DNA of 56,323 bases from Candidatus Rifleibacteriota bacterium (lineage in GTDB: Bacteria > Muiribacteriota > Ozemobacteria > Ozemobacterales > Ozemobacteraceae): positions 1 to 56,323 of the forward strand of contig CAJOND010000021.1 in assembly GCA_905236675.1 (NCBI GenBank), in the 5' to 3' direction. Under the pieces are notes generated by a model, which was not told the DNA's origin, ran no database searches, and saw nothing but the letters and a program-made list of their open reading frames with translations. The position numbers were made by a program, and so were the translations under genes. Position 1 is the first letter of the stretch, and the number at the start of each line of letters is the position of its first letter. This document shows, in pieces, positions 19,445 to 27,014 of this stretch.

Positions 19445-20194
19445 TTATCTTTTCCAAAAACTTTTTCTAGCGATTTCGTAACTAGGATTAATTTCCAAGG
19501 CTCGTCTAAAAGCCATCATTGCTTCGTTCCGTAATCCTTTAGCCTCTAAAGCTTGACCTAATTTATAATAACCATCAGCATAACCAGGATATTTTTGAAT
19601 ATGCTGCCGTAATTGTCTAATTAGCTCATCTACCAAATCGTTATTATCAAGCAATACAGAAGTTTCATAGCAATAGTCTTCAGTATCTCTAGCTTGATAT
19701 TCTGCGAAAAAGAGAGCAATAACTTTTTTATATTCAGTTAAAGCTTCGTCTTTTCTGTTTAAAGCCTCAAGAATACGAGCTCTTTCATTGATTGCTTCAC
19801 GATATTTTGGGTTACTCTTCAGAGCTGAATCTAGCTGTTTTAAAGCTTCTTCTAATTTTCCAGATGATCTTAAAGCTAAAGCCAAATGAAAATGAGCATC
19901 TGGCCAATTATTCTTTTCAAGTACTTTTAAAAAAGCGTTTTCTGCTTCTTCATATTTACCGGCGTTAAGCAATGCTTTCCCTAAATTGTTCCAATATTCA
20001 CTAGATGGTGAAGTTTCTATACATTTTTTATATTCTTTTATAGCTTCTTCAATATTGCCTAATCTAAAAAGAGAATTAGCAAGACTGCATCTTAACATAT
20101 GATTCCCAGGGTCCGCTTCTAACAATCTTTTATTTTCTTGAATTGCCTCTTCAAGTAGACCTTCGCTATAATATGATCTATTATTATCAGTCAT
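19445..20194 (-). CDS. cytoplasmic TPR-repeat protein
   Basis: 249 residues with no signal peptide. At least five TPR units can be read: SEGLLEEAIQENKRLLEAD, ANSLFRLGNIEEAIKEYKKC, GKALLNAGKYEEAENAFLKV, ALALRSSGKLEEALKQLDSA and GQALEAKGLRNEAMMAFRRA. TPRs mediate protein contacts. Lying directly upstream of the assembly ATPase gene in one operon, it may bind GspE or organise the apparatus; that is inference. Confidence 0.8.
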   Translation of the reverse strand: MTDNNRSYYSEGLLEEAIQENKRLLEADPGNHMLRCSLANSLFRLGNIEEAIKEYKKCIETSPSSEYWNNLGKALLNAGKYEEAENAFLKVLEKNNWPDAHFHLALALRSSGKLEEALKQLDSALKSNPKYREAINERARILEALNRKDEALTEYKKVIALFFAEYQARDTEDYCYETSVLLDNNDLVDELIRQLRQHIQKYPGYADGYYKLGQALEAKGLRNEAMMAFRRALEINPSYEIARKSFWKR

Positions 20195-20204
20195 TTATCC
20201 ACCA

Positions 20205-20909
20205 TCAGTCTTTCTTTTCAGAATTAGGCTTCAAATTTAAAAGAAGTTCCTTTTTCTTTGAACTATCTTCTTCAGTATCCATTTTTACATCACCTAATTT
20301 TACCGAAGTAGGACTACCAGGAACCGTTAAAGGTGCGGGTCCCTTTATTTCTTCAGGTTCTTTATTTTTTAATTCTATTTGTTTTTCTATTTCTTCGGCT
20401 TGGGCTTTTGCTTCTGCCGTTTTGGGATTTTCCCAGTTTCGATATTCTTCTTCTGCTCCTGACGGAGAATAGTATTGTAAAAATTTAACTACATCTGCAG
20501 AATCATTCATTAATTCATGAAAGGTTTTTGGTGGAACAAAGGCAGTACTATCTTTGCTTAATATCTTCGTTTCCGTACCTATTCTCACAGTAAGATTACC
20601 CTCTAAAACATATATTATTTCGGTAACGTATACATGTCTGTGACTAGGAACATGTGCCCCTGGCAAATACGTCAAATGGGTCATGGCAGCAATCGACGGT
20701 CCGACAATATTTGTATCGACTAATATTTTCGCTCCTATTCGTTTATCTGGGGATGTGTTGTATACAGCATCGTCAAAAGCCACAAAATTACGTGACTTAG
20801 GCTGTACTTCGTTCGATTGCTTGTTTTTATTCTTCGCAAATGCAGGAGAATAAAAGAAGAAAGAGGCAAATAACATAAAAATAATCTTTTTTATCAATGT
20901 ACTTTTCAT
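20205..20909 (-). CDS. exported cupin-domain protein
   Basis: 234 residues from the ATG at 20909. The signal peptide MKSTLIKKIIFMLFASFFFY ends SPAFA before KNKNK. A single cupin barrel follows with motif 1 GAHVPSHRHVYVTEIIYVLEG (two His and a Glu as likely metal ligands) and motif 2 TAFVPPKTFHELMN. A Lys/Glu/Pro-rich C-terminal tail follows. An open frame extends to a TTG at 20945, but that TTG is the -35 box of the promoter described at 20917-20945, so the shorter start is preferred. It is the first gene of the secretion operon. The substrate is unknown. Confidence 0.75.
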   Translation of the reverse strand: MKSTLIKKIIFMLFASFFFYSPAFAKNKNKQSNEVQPKSRNFVAFDDAVYNTSPDKRIGAKILVDTNIVGPSIAAMTHLTYLPGAHVPSHRHVYVTEIIYVLEGNLTVRIGTETKILSKDSTAFVPPKTFHELMNDSADVVKFLQYYSPSGAEEEYRNWENPKTAEAKAQAEEIEKQIELKNKEPEEIKGPAPLTVPGSPTSVKLGDVKMDTEEDSSKKKELLLNLKPNSEKKD

Positions 20910-20916
20910 AGAGGGA

Positions 20917-20945
20917 AGTTTAGCTTTATTACTAAATATTGTCAA
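20917..20945 (-). promoter_or_regulatory. sigma-70-type promoter of the cupin/secretion operon
   Basis: On the minus strand TTGACA (20945-20940) is followed after 17 bases by TAAACT (20922-20917). Transcription would start about 7 bases on, almost at the cupin ATG (20909), so the message could be nearly leaderless. No Shine-Dalgarno sequence precedes that ATG. Confidence 0.55.
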
Positions 20946-20989
20946 GAAAATAGAGTATTAAATTTTAGACTAAAAGAATTGGTTAAAAG

Positions 20990-21018
20990 TTGACTAATTA
21001 TTTTTTATAGAATAAAAT
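20990..21018 (+). promoter_or_regulatory. sigma-70-type promoter of the second pilin operon
   Basis: TTGACT (20990-20995), a 17-base spacer and TAAAAT (21013-21018) lie 32 bases before the ATG at 21050. It is divergent from the promoter of the first operon, so the 140-base region between the two genes may coordinate both. Confidence 0.55.
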
Positions 21019-21049
21019 AATATAATAACTCTATATTTTTTGTAATACT

Positions 21050-21628
21050 ATGACCTGTAAAATTAGCTATCTATGTCGCTGTATTTGTATTATGCTTGCA
21101 CTGCTAATGACTATTGAGCTAGCAGGTTGTTGTGGGTATAAAAAAAATAAGAGAGTTAAAGATAATGATTATCTAACAAAATCATTACAAAAACAAAAAA
21201 ATAAATTTTCTAACCAAGATTCATTAATCACAAGTGAATTTGGTGATGTTCATATAGACCTTGAAGGAGAAATTCCTTTAAGACCTCAAGACGAACAATC
21301 AAAAGATTTATATGAAAAGTTTGATTATGCAAACCAATTGTATAAAAGTCGAAATTATGAAAGCGCATTAAGAGAGATAGACAGAATCTTGCAATCTATA
21401 AACAATGATCCTTATCTTGAAATGCAAGTTTGGACTCTATCAGGTATTATAAGCGATAAAGCAAATAAGCCGGCACGCAAAAAGCGTTCATATGCAAAAA
21501 TGATGAAAGCTTGGGAAAAGGTTCTAAAAGATCCTAGATACAAAAATGCCTATAAAGACGGAATGATTTGTCAAGAACTTATAGAATCTGCTAGTAAGAC
21601 TGGAGACAAAAAATATGACTTTGAATAA
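21050..21628 (+). CDS. TPR-like lipoprotein
   Basis: 192 residues. The signal sequence ends in a good lipobox, ELAG|C at about residue 27. The mature part has a helical stretch YANQLYKSRNYESALREIDR near 100-118 and a following pair of helices (LEMQVWTLSGIISDKANKPA), resembling TPRs. It may act as a pilotin-like or assembly factor for the pilin genes that follow, by position. No Shine-Dalgarno is visible before the ATG; an internal Met 15 would shorten the signal. Its 3' end overlaps the next gene by 14 bases. Confidence 0.65.
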   Translation: MTCKISYLCRCICIMLALLMTIELAGCCGYKKNKRVKDNDYLTKSLQKQKNKFSNQDSLITSEFGDVHIDLEGEIPLRPQDEQSKDLYEKFDYANQLYKSRNYESALREIDRILQSINNDPYLEMQVWTLSGIISDKANKPARKKRSYAKMMKAWEKVLKDPRYKNAYKDGMICQELIESASKTGDKKYDFE

Positions 21629-24302
21629 ACACGGCTCTGTTTTTATTCTAGCTGTTACCCTACTCTGCTGTATATTTATTCTAGGTTTTGCTTTTACATT
21701 TTTTACAGGACACGAAGATTATTCATCTGCAATGTCTTACGAATCAGAAGTCGCATTTAATTTAGCAGAATCAGCAATAGAAGAACTTGTCGCCAGATTA
21801 AAAAATTCATTGAATCATGATGATAGCAGTAATCAACTATATAAAGTTCTAAGACTACATAATCTTGACGTATCCAAGGAAATTCCTCTCGATTCCACTC
21901 AAATAGCCAATCTCACATCTTTGACAAGACAAATAGCTAACGAAGAATATGGAATACTTTTCAATAGAGGTTTAACCGATTCTCAAGATTTTAAAGTTGA
22001 AGCTGTATTAAAACTTGAAAACATAAAACCAGTTGAAGCCTCAAGTGGTGAAACCGTTCTTTACAAACTAAAACAAGATAACAAAGAAAAACAGGGGGAA
22101 CTACAAGTAACAGCGACTATAAGTTACAGGGGTCATGAAGCAAAAGTTAAGTTAAATTTTCTTCTTCGCTGTGTAAAAACATTTGTTCCTCCTTTCAATT
22201 ATTTTACACTGTTTGTTAGAGATTCCACACTTCTGGGAAACAGCGATTTCAATGGATTTAAATCTAGTTTTGGTATTCAAAAAAATATGTTAAGACTAGA
22301 CAATGGTTGGAGATTTATTGACCCAAATTTTGATGCTATTAAAGATGCAAATGACTGGGCCAAAAAGCTTTCTGAACTTGGAAATGATGCATACACACCA
22401 CCAGGTCGTGTATATTTAGGCGAAGACCCTCTGTATTATTCTTCATTAGGTAGTTCTATTCCATCAATGGTTAGAATAACCAATGGTTCTAAAGTTCTTC
22501 CATTCTTAAATAAAATGGAAGATACAAACTCATCTTTTCCAAACTCTTTTAATAGTATGGATAGTATTTTTCTCAGACTAGACGTACCTAACTGGACAAG
22601 AATGGATGATTATCGTGATGACTGGATTATCTATCAGGGTCAGGTAGAAAAAGAAAGTGAAACCAGTACTCATGGCAAAATACTTACTTTCTTTGGTATA
22701 GATGGTTGGAGCAAAGAAGACGACAAATGTGAAGTAAGAACTTTAAACGTAGGTTCAGGTATAGAACTGAGAGAACCACCTCCTGACGATAGTACCGCTC
22801 CTACTTTTGGAAATCTTTTAAACAGCTTTTTTGAATTGATAAATGGTCTATCAGGCTATGAAGCATTTCAAGATCCTGAAATAAGTGGATTCCATCCCTT
22901 TGGTGTTGCAGAACCAGTAGGGAATCCTGATTATATAAAGGGTTCACCAATAAGTGCAGCAAAAATTTCTCCAACACTTGTTTATGGAAATGCGATGACT
23001 CAGTATTACAGGGTTTCTCAAATAAAAACAACAAAAACAAAAGAAATAATAGATCTTCCCTATGCTTCTGATAGTGCTTTCCTTCAAGCTCAAATGATGA
23101 GTCAAAATTACGATAACAAAAAATTTGGCGAAAAAGATAAAATGACTGCGTCACAAGCATATTACTTATTTAAAGCAGCAGGTTTACCAGATAGTCAAAC
23201 AAATAAAATAAAAAAACACTGGGATGAATTTCCTGGACCATTGCGCATGTTTAAAATATATAGAAAATTTATGAGTGATAGTGGTTCTGAATTTTATAAC
23301 AAAGGACTGGCTCACTTGTTAGAAAAGGCAAATAGTAATTACACCAAAAAAGATAAAGATTATGAAGGTGATTTAAGTCAATTTGTGGAATTTCCGCTAG
23401 AAAACGATCCTAATTATCCTTACTATTCTCAATTAAGTGGTGATTTCAAAACTGCTTCAGTTAATATAAGTCAGAACTCACCAATGAGAGAATTTTATGA
23501 AGGATCCTTGATGTATGCAATGCCAGACCCAGGTGATGAAGGTTTACCAGGAGATCTAGGAGACTTATATCTATATGATTTTTATTTTATTCCTAGAAGT
23601 ACTGAAGACTTTTTCAGAGGAAGAAAAACAGTTGCAATTGGTGGTCAAAGCTTTGATAGATTTGATTATAAATACATAAGTGATGTTCAGCAATATAAAA
23701 GTGGTGTTTCAGACCAAGTTCTTGAATTAAACGGAATACTTGCACTCAACGACAGAGAACCTTTAGGTTTATTACACAATTTAAGATTCAAAGGTCATGG
23801 GATTATTTACTCAAGTCCAATGATGGGTGGAGGAGAAGTTGTAATAAGCGGAAATTTGGTTGGTGAAGATTTTGAAGATGAAAGTGCATTCAAATCACAA
23901 ATTGGAAATAATCTACTAACAATAATAGCTCCTCAGATCGTTATAGACACAACAGAAGCTCCTGGTTCAAGATGTTATATAGAAGCAAATCTTATGTCTC
24001 TTAAATATCCTCTTGTAATAAGAGGTGATAAACCCTTTACCATAAAGGGAAGTGTTGTTACAACCAGATTGAATCTTGACAGAAGAATAGAAGACCCAAA
24101 TTACTATGAAGATAAAGGTATTGATTTCAAACAAAATCCAGAAAAAGAACCCAACATTCGTACTCCTGGTGAAAATATAATTATGTATAATCCTTTGAAC
24201 GGAATTTGGAGAAATGCAAAACCAGATTTAATGGATTCTCTATATGTAGCAAAAATAGTAACCGGTGGTGTAAGCCAGTTCGACTGGAAATATGAAAGAT
24301 GA
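21615..24302 (+). CDS. very large PilX-like prepilin-type protein
   Basis: 895 residues. The N-terminus has a short leader NKHG, then SVFILAVTLLCCIFILGFAF as the transmembrane helix, and FNLAESAIEELVARL, which matches the PilX_N 'AEsgle.a...l' motif. The remaining ~830 residues are extracytoplasmic, Asp/Ser/Pro/Tyr-rich and not recognised. PilX-type proteins are normally 150-300 residues and initiate the pilus at its tip, so this may be a tip adhesin-like fusion. The following pilV-like gene overlaps its stop by 4 bases. Confidence 0.65.
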   Translation: MTLNKHGSVFILAVTLLCCIFILGFAFTFFTGHEDYSSAMSYESEVAFNLAESAIEELVARLKNSLNHDDSSNQLYKVLRLHNLDVSKEIPLDSTQIANLTSLTRQIANEEYGILFNRGLTDSQDFKVEAVLKLENIKPVEASSGETVLYKLKQDNKEKQGELQVTATISYRGHEAKVKLNFLLRCVKTFVPPFNYFTLFVRDSTLLGNSDFNGFKSSFGIQKNMLRLDNGWRFIDPNFDAIKDANDWAKKLSELGNDAYTPPGRVYLGEDPLYYSSLGSSIPSMVRITNGSKVLPFLNKMEDTNSSFPNSFNSMDSIFLRLDVPNWTRMDDYRDDWIIYQGQVEKESETSTHGKILTFFGIDGWSKEDDKCEVRTLNVGSGIELREPPPDDSTAPTFGNLLNSFFELINGLSGYEAFQDPEISGFHPFGVAEPVGNPDYIKGSPISAAKISPTLVYGNAMTQYYRVSQIKTTKTKEIIDLPYASDSAFLQAQMMSQNYDNKKFGEKDKMTASQAYYLFKAAGLPDSQTNKIKKHWDEFPGPLRMFKIYRKFMSDSGSEFYNKGLAHLLEKANSNYTKKDKDYEGDLSQFVEFPLENDPNYPYYSQLSGDFKTASVNISQNSPMREFYEGSLMYAMPDPGDEGLPGDLGDLYLYDFYFIPRSTEDFFRGRKTVAIGGQSFDRFDYKYISDVQQYKSGVSDQVLELNGILALNDREPLGLLHNLRFKGHGIIYSSPMMGGGEVVISGNLVGEDFEDESAFKSQIGNNLLTIIAPQIVIDTTEAPGSRCYIEANLMSLKYPLVIRGDKPFTIKGSVVTTRLNLDRRIEDPNYYEDKGIDFKQNPEKEPNIRTPGENIIMYNPLNGIWRNAKPDLMDSLYVAKIVTGGVSQFDWKYER

Positions 24303-24757
24303 TAATAAAAATCAATAAAAAAGCTTTTACCATGGTTGAAATACTAGTCGTCCTAGTATTGATTTCATGTGGGCTATTACCTGTATATACAATGATTCGT
24401 TCTGGTCAACAAAGAATTAGTCGTGCGGACACTAGAACAATAGCCACCATGATGGGTGCTTCAGTCCTTGAATTAGCAAGAACCATAGGTTATGATAAAG
24501 CAAAAAATCTTAAAGATGATTTGGAGTTTCAGGAATTACAAGTCATTGCGGATAGAAACGGTTATATTATATCAGAACCAATATGTACATTAATTCAAGC
24601 AAATCAAACATCTTCTGATAGTGACTCAAAAACTTCACTTAGTTTCCTTAAAATAAAAGTCATAATCAGTTCAAAGCATCAAAAAGCCCAAGGAACAGAA
24701 ATTCCTGACTTAGTATTCGTAACAATCTTAACAAATCCAAGGTTCAATTTCTATTAG
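24299..24757 (+). CDS. PilV-like prepilin
   Basis: 152 residues. MIIKINKKA|FTMVEILVVLVLISCGL is a type IV prepilin N-terminus with Glu at +5, but the residue before the cleavage site is Ala rather than the usual Gly. The following IATMMGASVLELARTIGYD matches the PilV/GspI 'A..la...lE.lr' region. The C-terminal half is a probable beta sheet ending in VFVTILTNPRFNFY. It sits between the large PilX-like gene and a PilW/GspJ-like gene. Confidence 0.75.
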   Translation: MIIKINKKAFTMVEILVVLVLISCGLLPVYTMIRSGQQRISRADTRTIATMMGASVLELARTIGYDKAKNLKDDLEFQELQVIADRNGYIISEPICTLIQANQTSSDSDSKTSLSFLKIKVIISSKHQKAQGTEIPDLVFVTILTNPRFNFY

Positions 24758-24758
24758 T

Positions 24759-25391
24759 ATGAATAATATCCGCCAAAAAAGAAAAGCTTTCACAATGGTT
24801 GAAATAATATTTGTTATGGGAATTTTTGTTTTATTATCAGGTTCCATATATCAAATATTTAGAGCTGTTAACAAATCCTTTGCTCAATCACAGAATAAAC
24901 TTGATATATTGCAAACAACTCGTATTATCATGACTGGTCTAAGAAATGAACTAAGAAATGCTTCAGGCAAACCAGTCCTAACCGACGGGATGTTAAATAT
25001 TCCAGTTACAGCAGAAAAAACAGTTGTTTATTATTACGATCAAGAAAACAGGAGAATATATAAAGGAGAAAAAGGTAATCCTGAAGACCCGAATCCTGAC
25101 ATTTCCGATATGAAACAGTTTATGTTCGATGATGGACAAATACTGTTGTTCGAATTTGAATCAAGTTATGATGAAGACAATAACTCTTTTGTAGAATCGG
25201 AACTTACACTTAACTCTAAAATCTGGTGTAAAATTACCATGAAAATATTATATTCAAAAAAATTCAAAGAACTTTCTGAGGAAGATAAAGCGAAAATATT
25301 AGCAAATCCAGATGACGACGACAGAGTTAAAACAATATTTATGGTTATTACACCACGTAAATTAAATTGGCTGCTACAATCCACACAGTAA
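24759..25391 (+). CDS. PilW/GspJ-like prepilin
   Basis: 210 residues. MNNIRQKRKA|FTMVEIIFVMGIFVLLSGS has Glu at +5 and, again, Ala at -1. TTRIIMTGLRNELRNASGKP and the later 'VYYYDQENRRIYKGEKG' pattern are typical of PilW and GspJ proteins. The C-terminus VFM-less ITPRKLNWLLQSTQ ends the operon, convergent with the next gene at a distance of 5 bases. No terminator is seen between them. Confidence 0.75.
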   Translation: MNNIRQKRKAFTMVEIIFVMGIFVLLSGSIYQIFRAVNKSFAQSQNKLDILQTTRIIMTGLRNELRNASGKPVLTDGMLNIPVTAEKTVVYYYDQENRRIYKGEKGNPEDPNPDISDMKQFMFDDGQILLFEFESSYDEDNNSFVESELTLNSKIWCKITMKILYSKKFKELSEEDKAKILANPDDDDRVKTIFMVITPRKLNWLLQSTQ

Positions 25392-25396
25392 AATAT

Positions 25397-26095
25397 TTAA
25401 TATCTATTTCTTCTTATTACTTTAATATGTTTTGAATTAAAGTGATTCATATCGCAAAAACCTTTTTGTATAAAAATAATTAATTTATCCCCTTCTCTTA
25501 GTGAGCCAAAATTTGATAAATAAGGAAAGACCAAAGAAGAAATACCATCTCCGATACTAGGTTCTATTTTTATATGTATTAAACTAGGACTTCTGTTTCC
25601 TTTAGATATAGAATAATCTTTTATACTAACAATATGTTCTTGTGGTTTTGAATAATCAAACAAGAAGTTGGAATTAAAAGTTAATATTATAGATAAAAAA
25701 CATGAAAAATACCAAACGAAATACGTACTACCAATCAAAACTATTATATTGTTTTTTTTGTTTTTACTTGGTTTGAAATTTTTATAAAAGGGAACACATA
25801 TAATCATTGAAAAGAAAAAAGTATAAAGAATAAAAATGATTATGAATTTTCCACTAAGATATTTTTCTATAATAAATTCATTTTCTATATATTCTATTAT
25901 TGGCAACAATAGAATAAGAATAATAAAGAAAAAAATAAAACTAAAAGGATTAAGTTTTTTATTGTTTTTTGGGGGGTTAGTTAAACAACTTTCTTTTTCA
26001 TAAAATATATTAAAAATCTCTATTATTACAAAAATAAAAAGAGAAATTATTACAAAAAAATAACCAATCCAATATAATTCTATTTTTAAATTCAT
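25397..26095 (-). CDS. unrecognised AT-rich membrane protein
   Basis: 232 residues with four hydrophobic segments: about residues 8-28, 50-66, 80-102 and 118-142. A C-terminal soluble part of about 80 residues ends in HIKVIRRNRY. I do not recognise a family. Codons are markedly more AT-rich than in the neighbours. The ATG lies only 5 bases downstream of the terminator hairpin at 26100-26150, so it has almost no leader of its own and must depend on readthrough or on a start inside that hairpin. Its reality as an expressed gene is plausible but not certain. Confidence 0.5.
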   Translation of the reverse strand: MNLKIELYWIGYFFVIISLFIFVIIEIFNIFYEKESCLTNPPKNNKKLNPFSFIFFFIILILLLPIIEYIENEFIIEKYLSGKFIIIFILYTFFFSMIICVPFYKNFKPSKNKKNNIIVLIGSTYFVWYFSCFLSIILTFNSNFLFDYSKPQEHIVSIKDYSISKGNRSPSLIHIKIEPSIGDGISSLVFPYLSNFGSLREGDKLIIFIQKGFCDMNHFNSKHIKVIRRNRY

Positions 26096-26099
26096 GTTT

Positions 26100-26150
26100 A
26101 AAAAACAAAAAAACTTCTAATTTTTTAATTTAGAAGTTTTTTTGTTTTTT
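26100..26150. terminator. bidirectional terminator after the glycine-zipper gene
   Basis: The inverted repeat AAAAAACAAAAAAACTTCTAA (26100-26120) and its complement (26130-26150) flank a 9-base loop. On the minus strand it lies directly after the stop at 26156 and ends in a T-rich run. Confidence 0.82.
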
Positions 26151-26155
26151 AATTC

Positions 26156-26902
26156 TTATTTAGAAGCTGTGGCTTTTCTGTAGTTTTCATAAGCTTCAAG
26201 ATATTCTTTGTGAGCTTTATTAATATCTTCGCTGTTACCACCATCACGTGTTGCAGTAACATATTTCTGATAAGCTTCTTGATATTTGTTCATAGCATTC
26301 TGAACATCCGCATCGGTATTAGCAACACTACCTTGAGCACTTACAGAAGCACTATTTGCAACAGGAATAGCATCGGTAAGTGTAGAATCAGAAGCTTCAC
26401 CAACAGTTATTGGTTCTGCAGAATCTTCACCTTCTTTTGCTTCTGGAGCAAAAACAACACCTCCAGTAATCTTGTTGTCAAGTTTCTTAATCAAGCTATA
26501 AGCAACTTTACCTAATAATCCGCCAAGGAAAACACCAGCAATCATGCCTACTGGTCCAGTAGAAGCCAGAGCAGAATAACCAACAGCTGCACCAGCAAGA
26601 GTTGCTACATTTGAAAGACCACCGGCAGCATAATTACCAATAACGCCACCAACAACATATCCGATAATACCACCAGCAATGGTTCCTAAAGGAGGACAAA
26701 AAGCAGAACCTAAAGAAGCACCTGCAACAGCTCCACCAATATTACCAAGTATTTTTGCATAAGGTTTAACAAAACTAAGGACGCTACCAAGGACCCCAGC
26801 TCTTGCAGTCATAGGAGTATACAATGTGATGAACATTGAGAAAATCATTGAGAAAACTAGAATGGATGCAATACTTCTATTGCGAGATAACTTATGGTTC
26901 AT
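26156..26902 (-). CDS. glycine-zipper membrane protein
   Basis: 248 residues from ATG 26902, which has GGAGGT five bases upstream; a GTG four codons earlier lies at that ribosome-binding site and is rejected. A signal or membrane segment (IASILVFSMIFSMFITLYT) precedes a long Gly/Ala-rich hydrophobic region with repeated GxxxG spacing (GGAVAGASLGSAF, AGGIIGYVVGGVIGNYAAGG, MIAGVFLGGLLGK). The C-terminal 90 residues are a soluble helix with a Tyr/Glu pattern (NKYQEAYQKYVTAT, KEYLEAYENYRKA). Glycine-zipper proteins oligomerise in membranes; the role here is unknown. Confidence 0.7.
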   Translation of the reverse strand: MNHKLSRNRSIASILVFSMIFSMFITLYTPMTARAGVLGSVLSFVKPYAKILGNIGGAVAGASLGSAFCPPLGTIAGGIIGYVVGGVIGNYAAGGLSNVATLAGAAVGYSALASTGPVGMIAGVFLGGLLGKVAYSLIKKLDNKITGGVVFAPEAKEGEDSAEPITVGEASDSTLTDAIPVANSASVSAQGSVANTDADVQNAMNKYQEAYQKYVTATRDGGNSEDINKAHKEYLEAYENYRKATASK

Positions 26903-27014
26903 AGCGACCTCCACTTATTCTTGTAAACTTATGTTATTATTATAACGAAAATATAAATAAACCGCAAGGGGTAAAATTAAATTGTGTACACTCACTATTT
27001 AATTTTTATAACTC

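Noticed and set aside
20910..20945. TTG start for the cupin protein
   Set aside because: The TTG is the first three bases of a perfect -35 box, and the added residues would precede a complete signal peptide.
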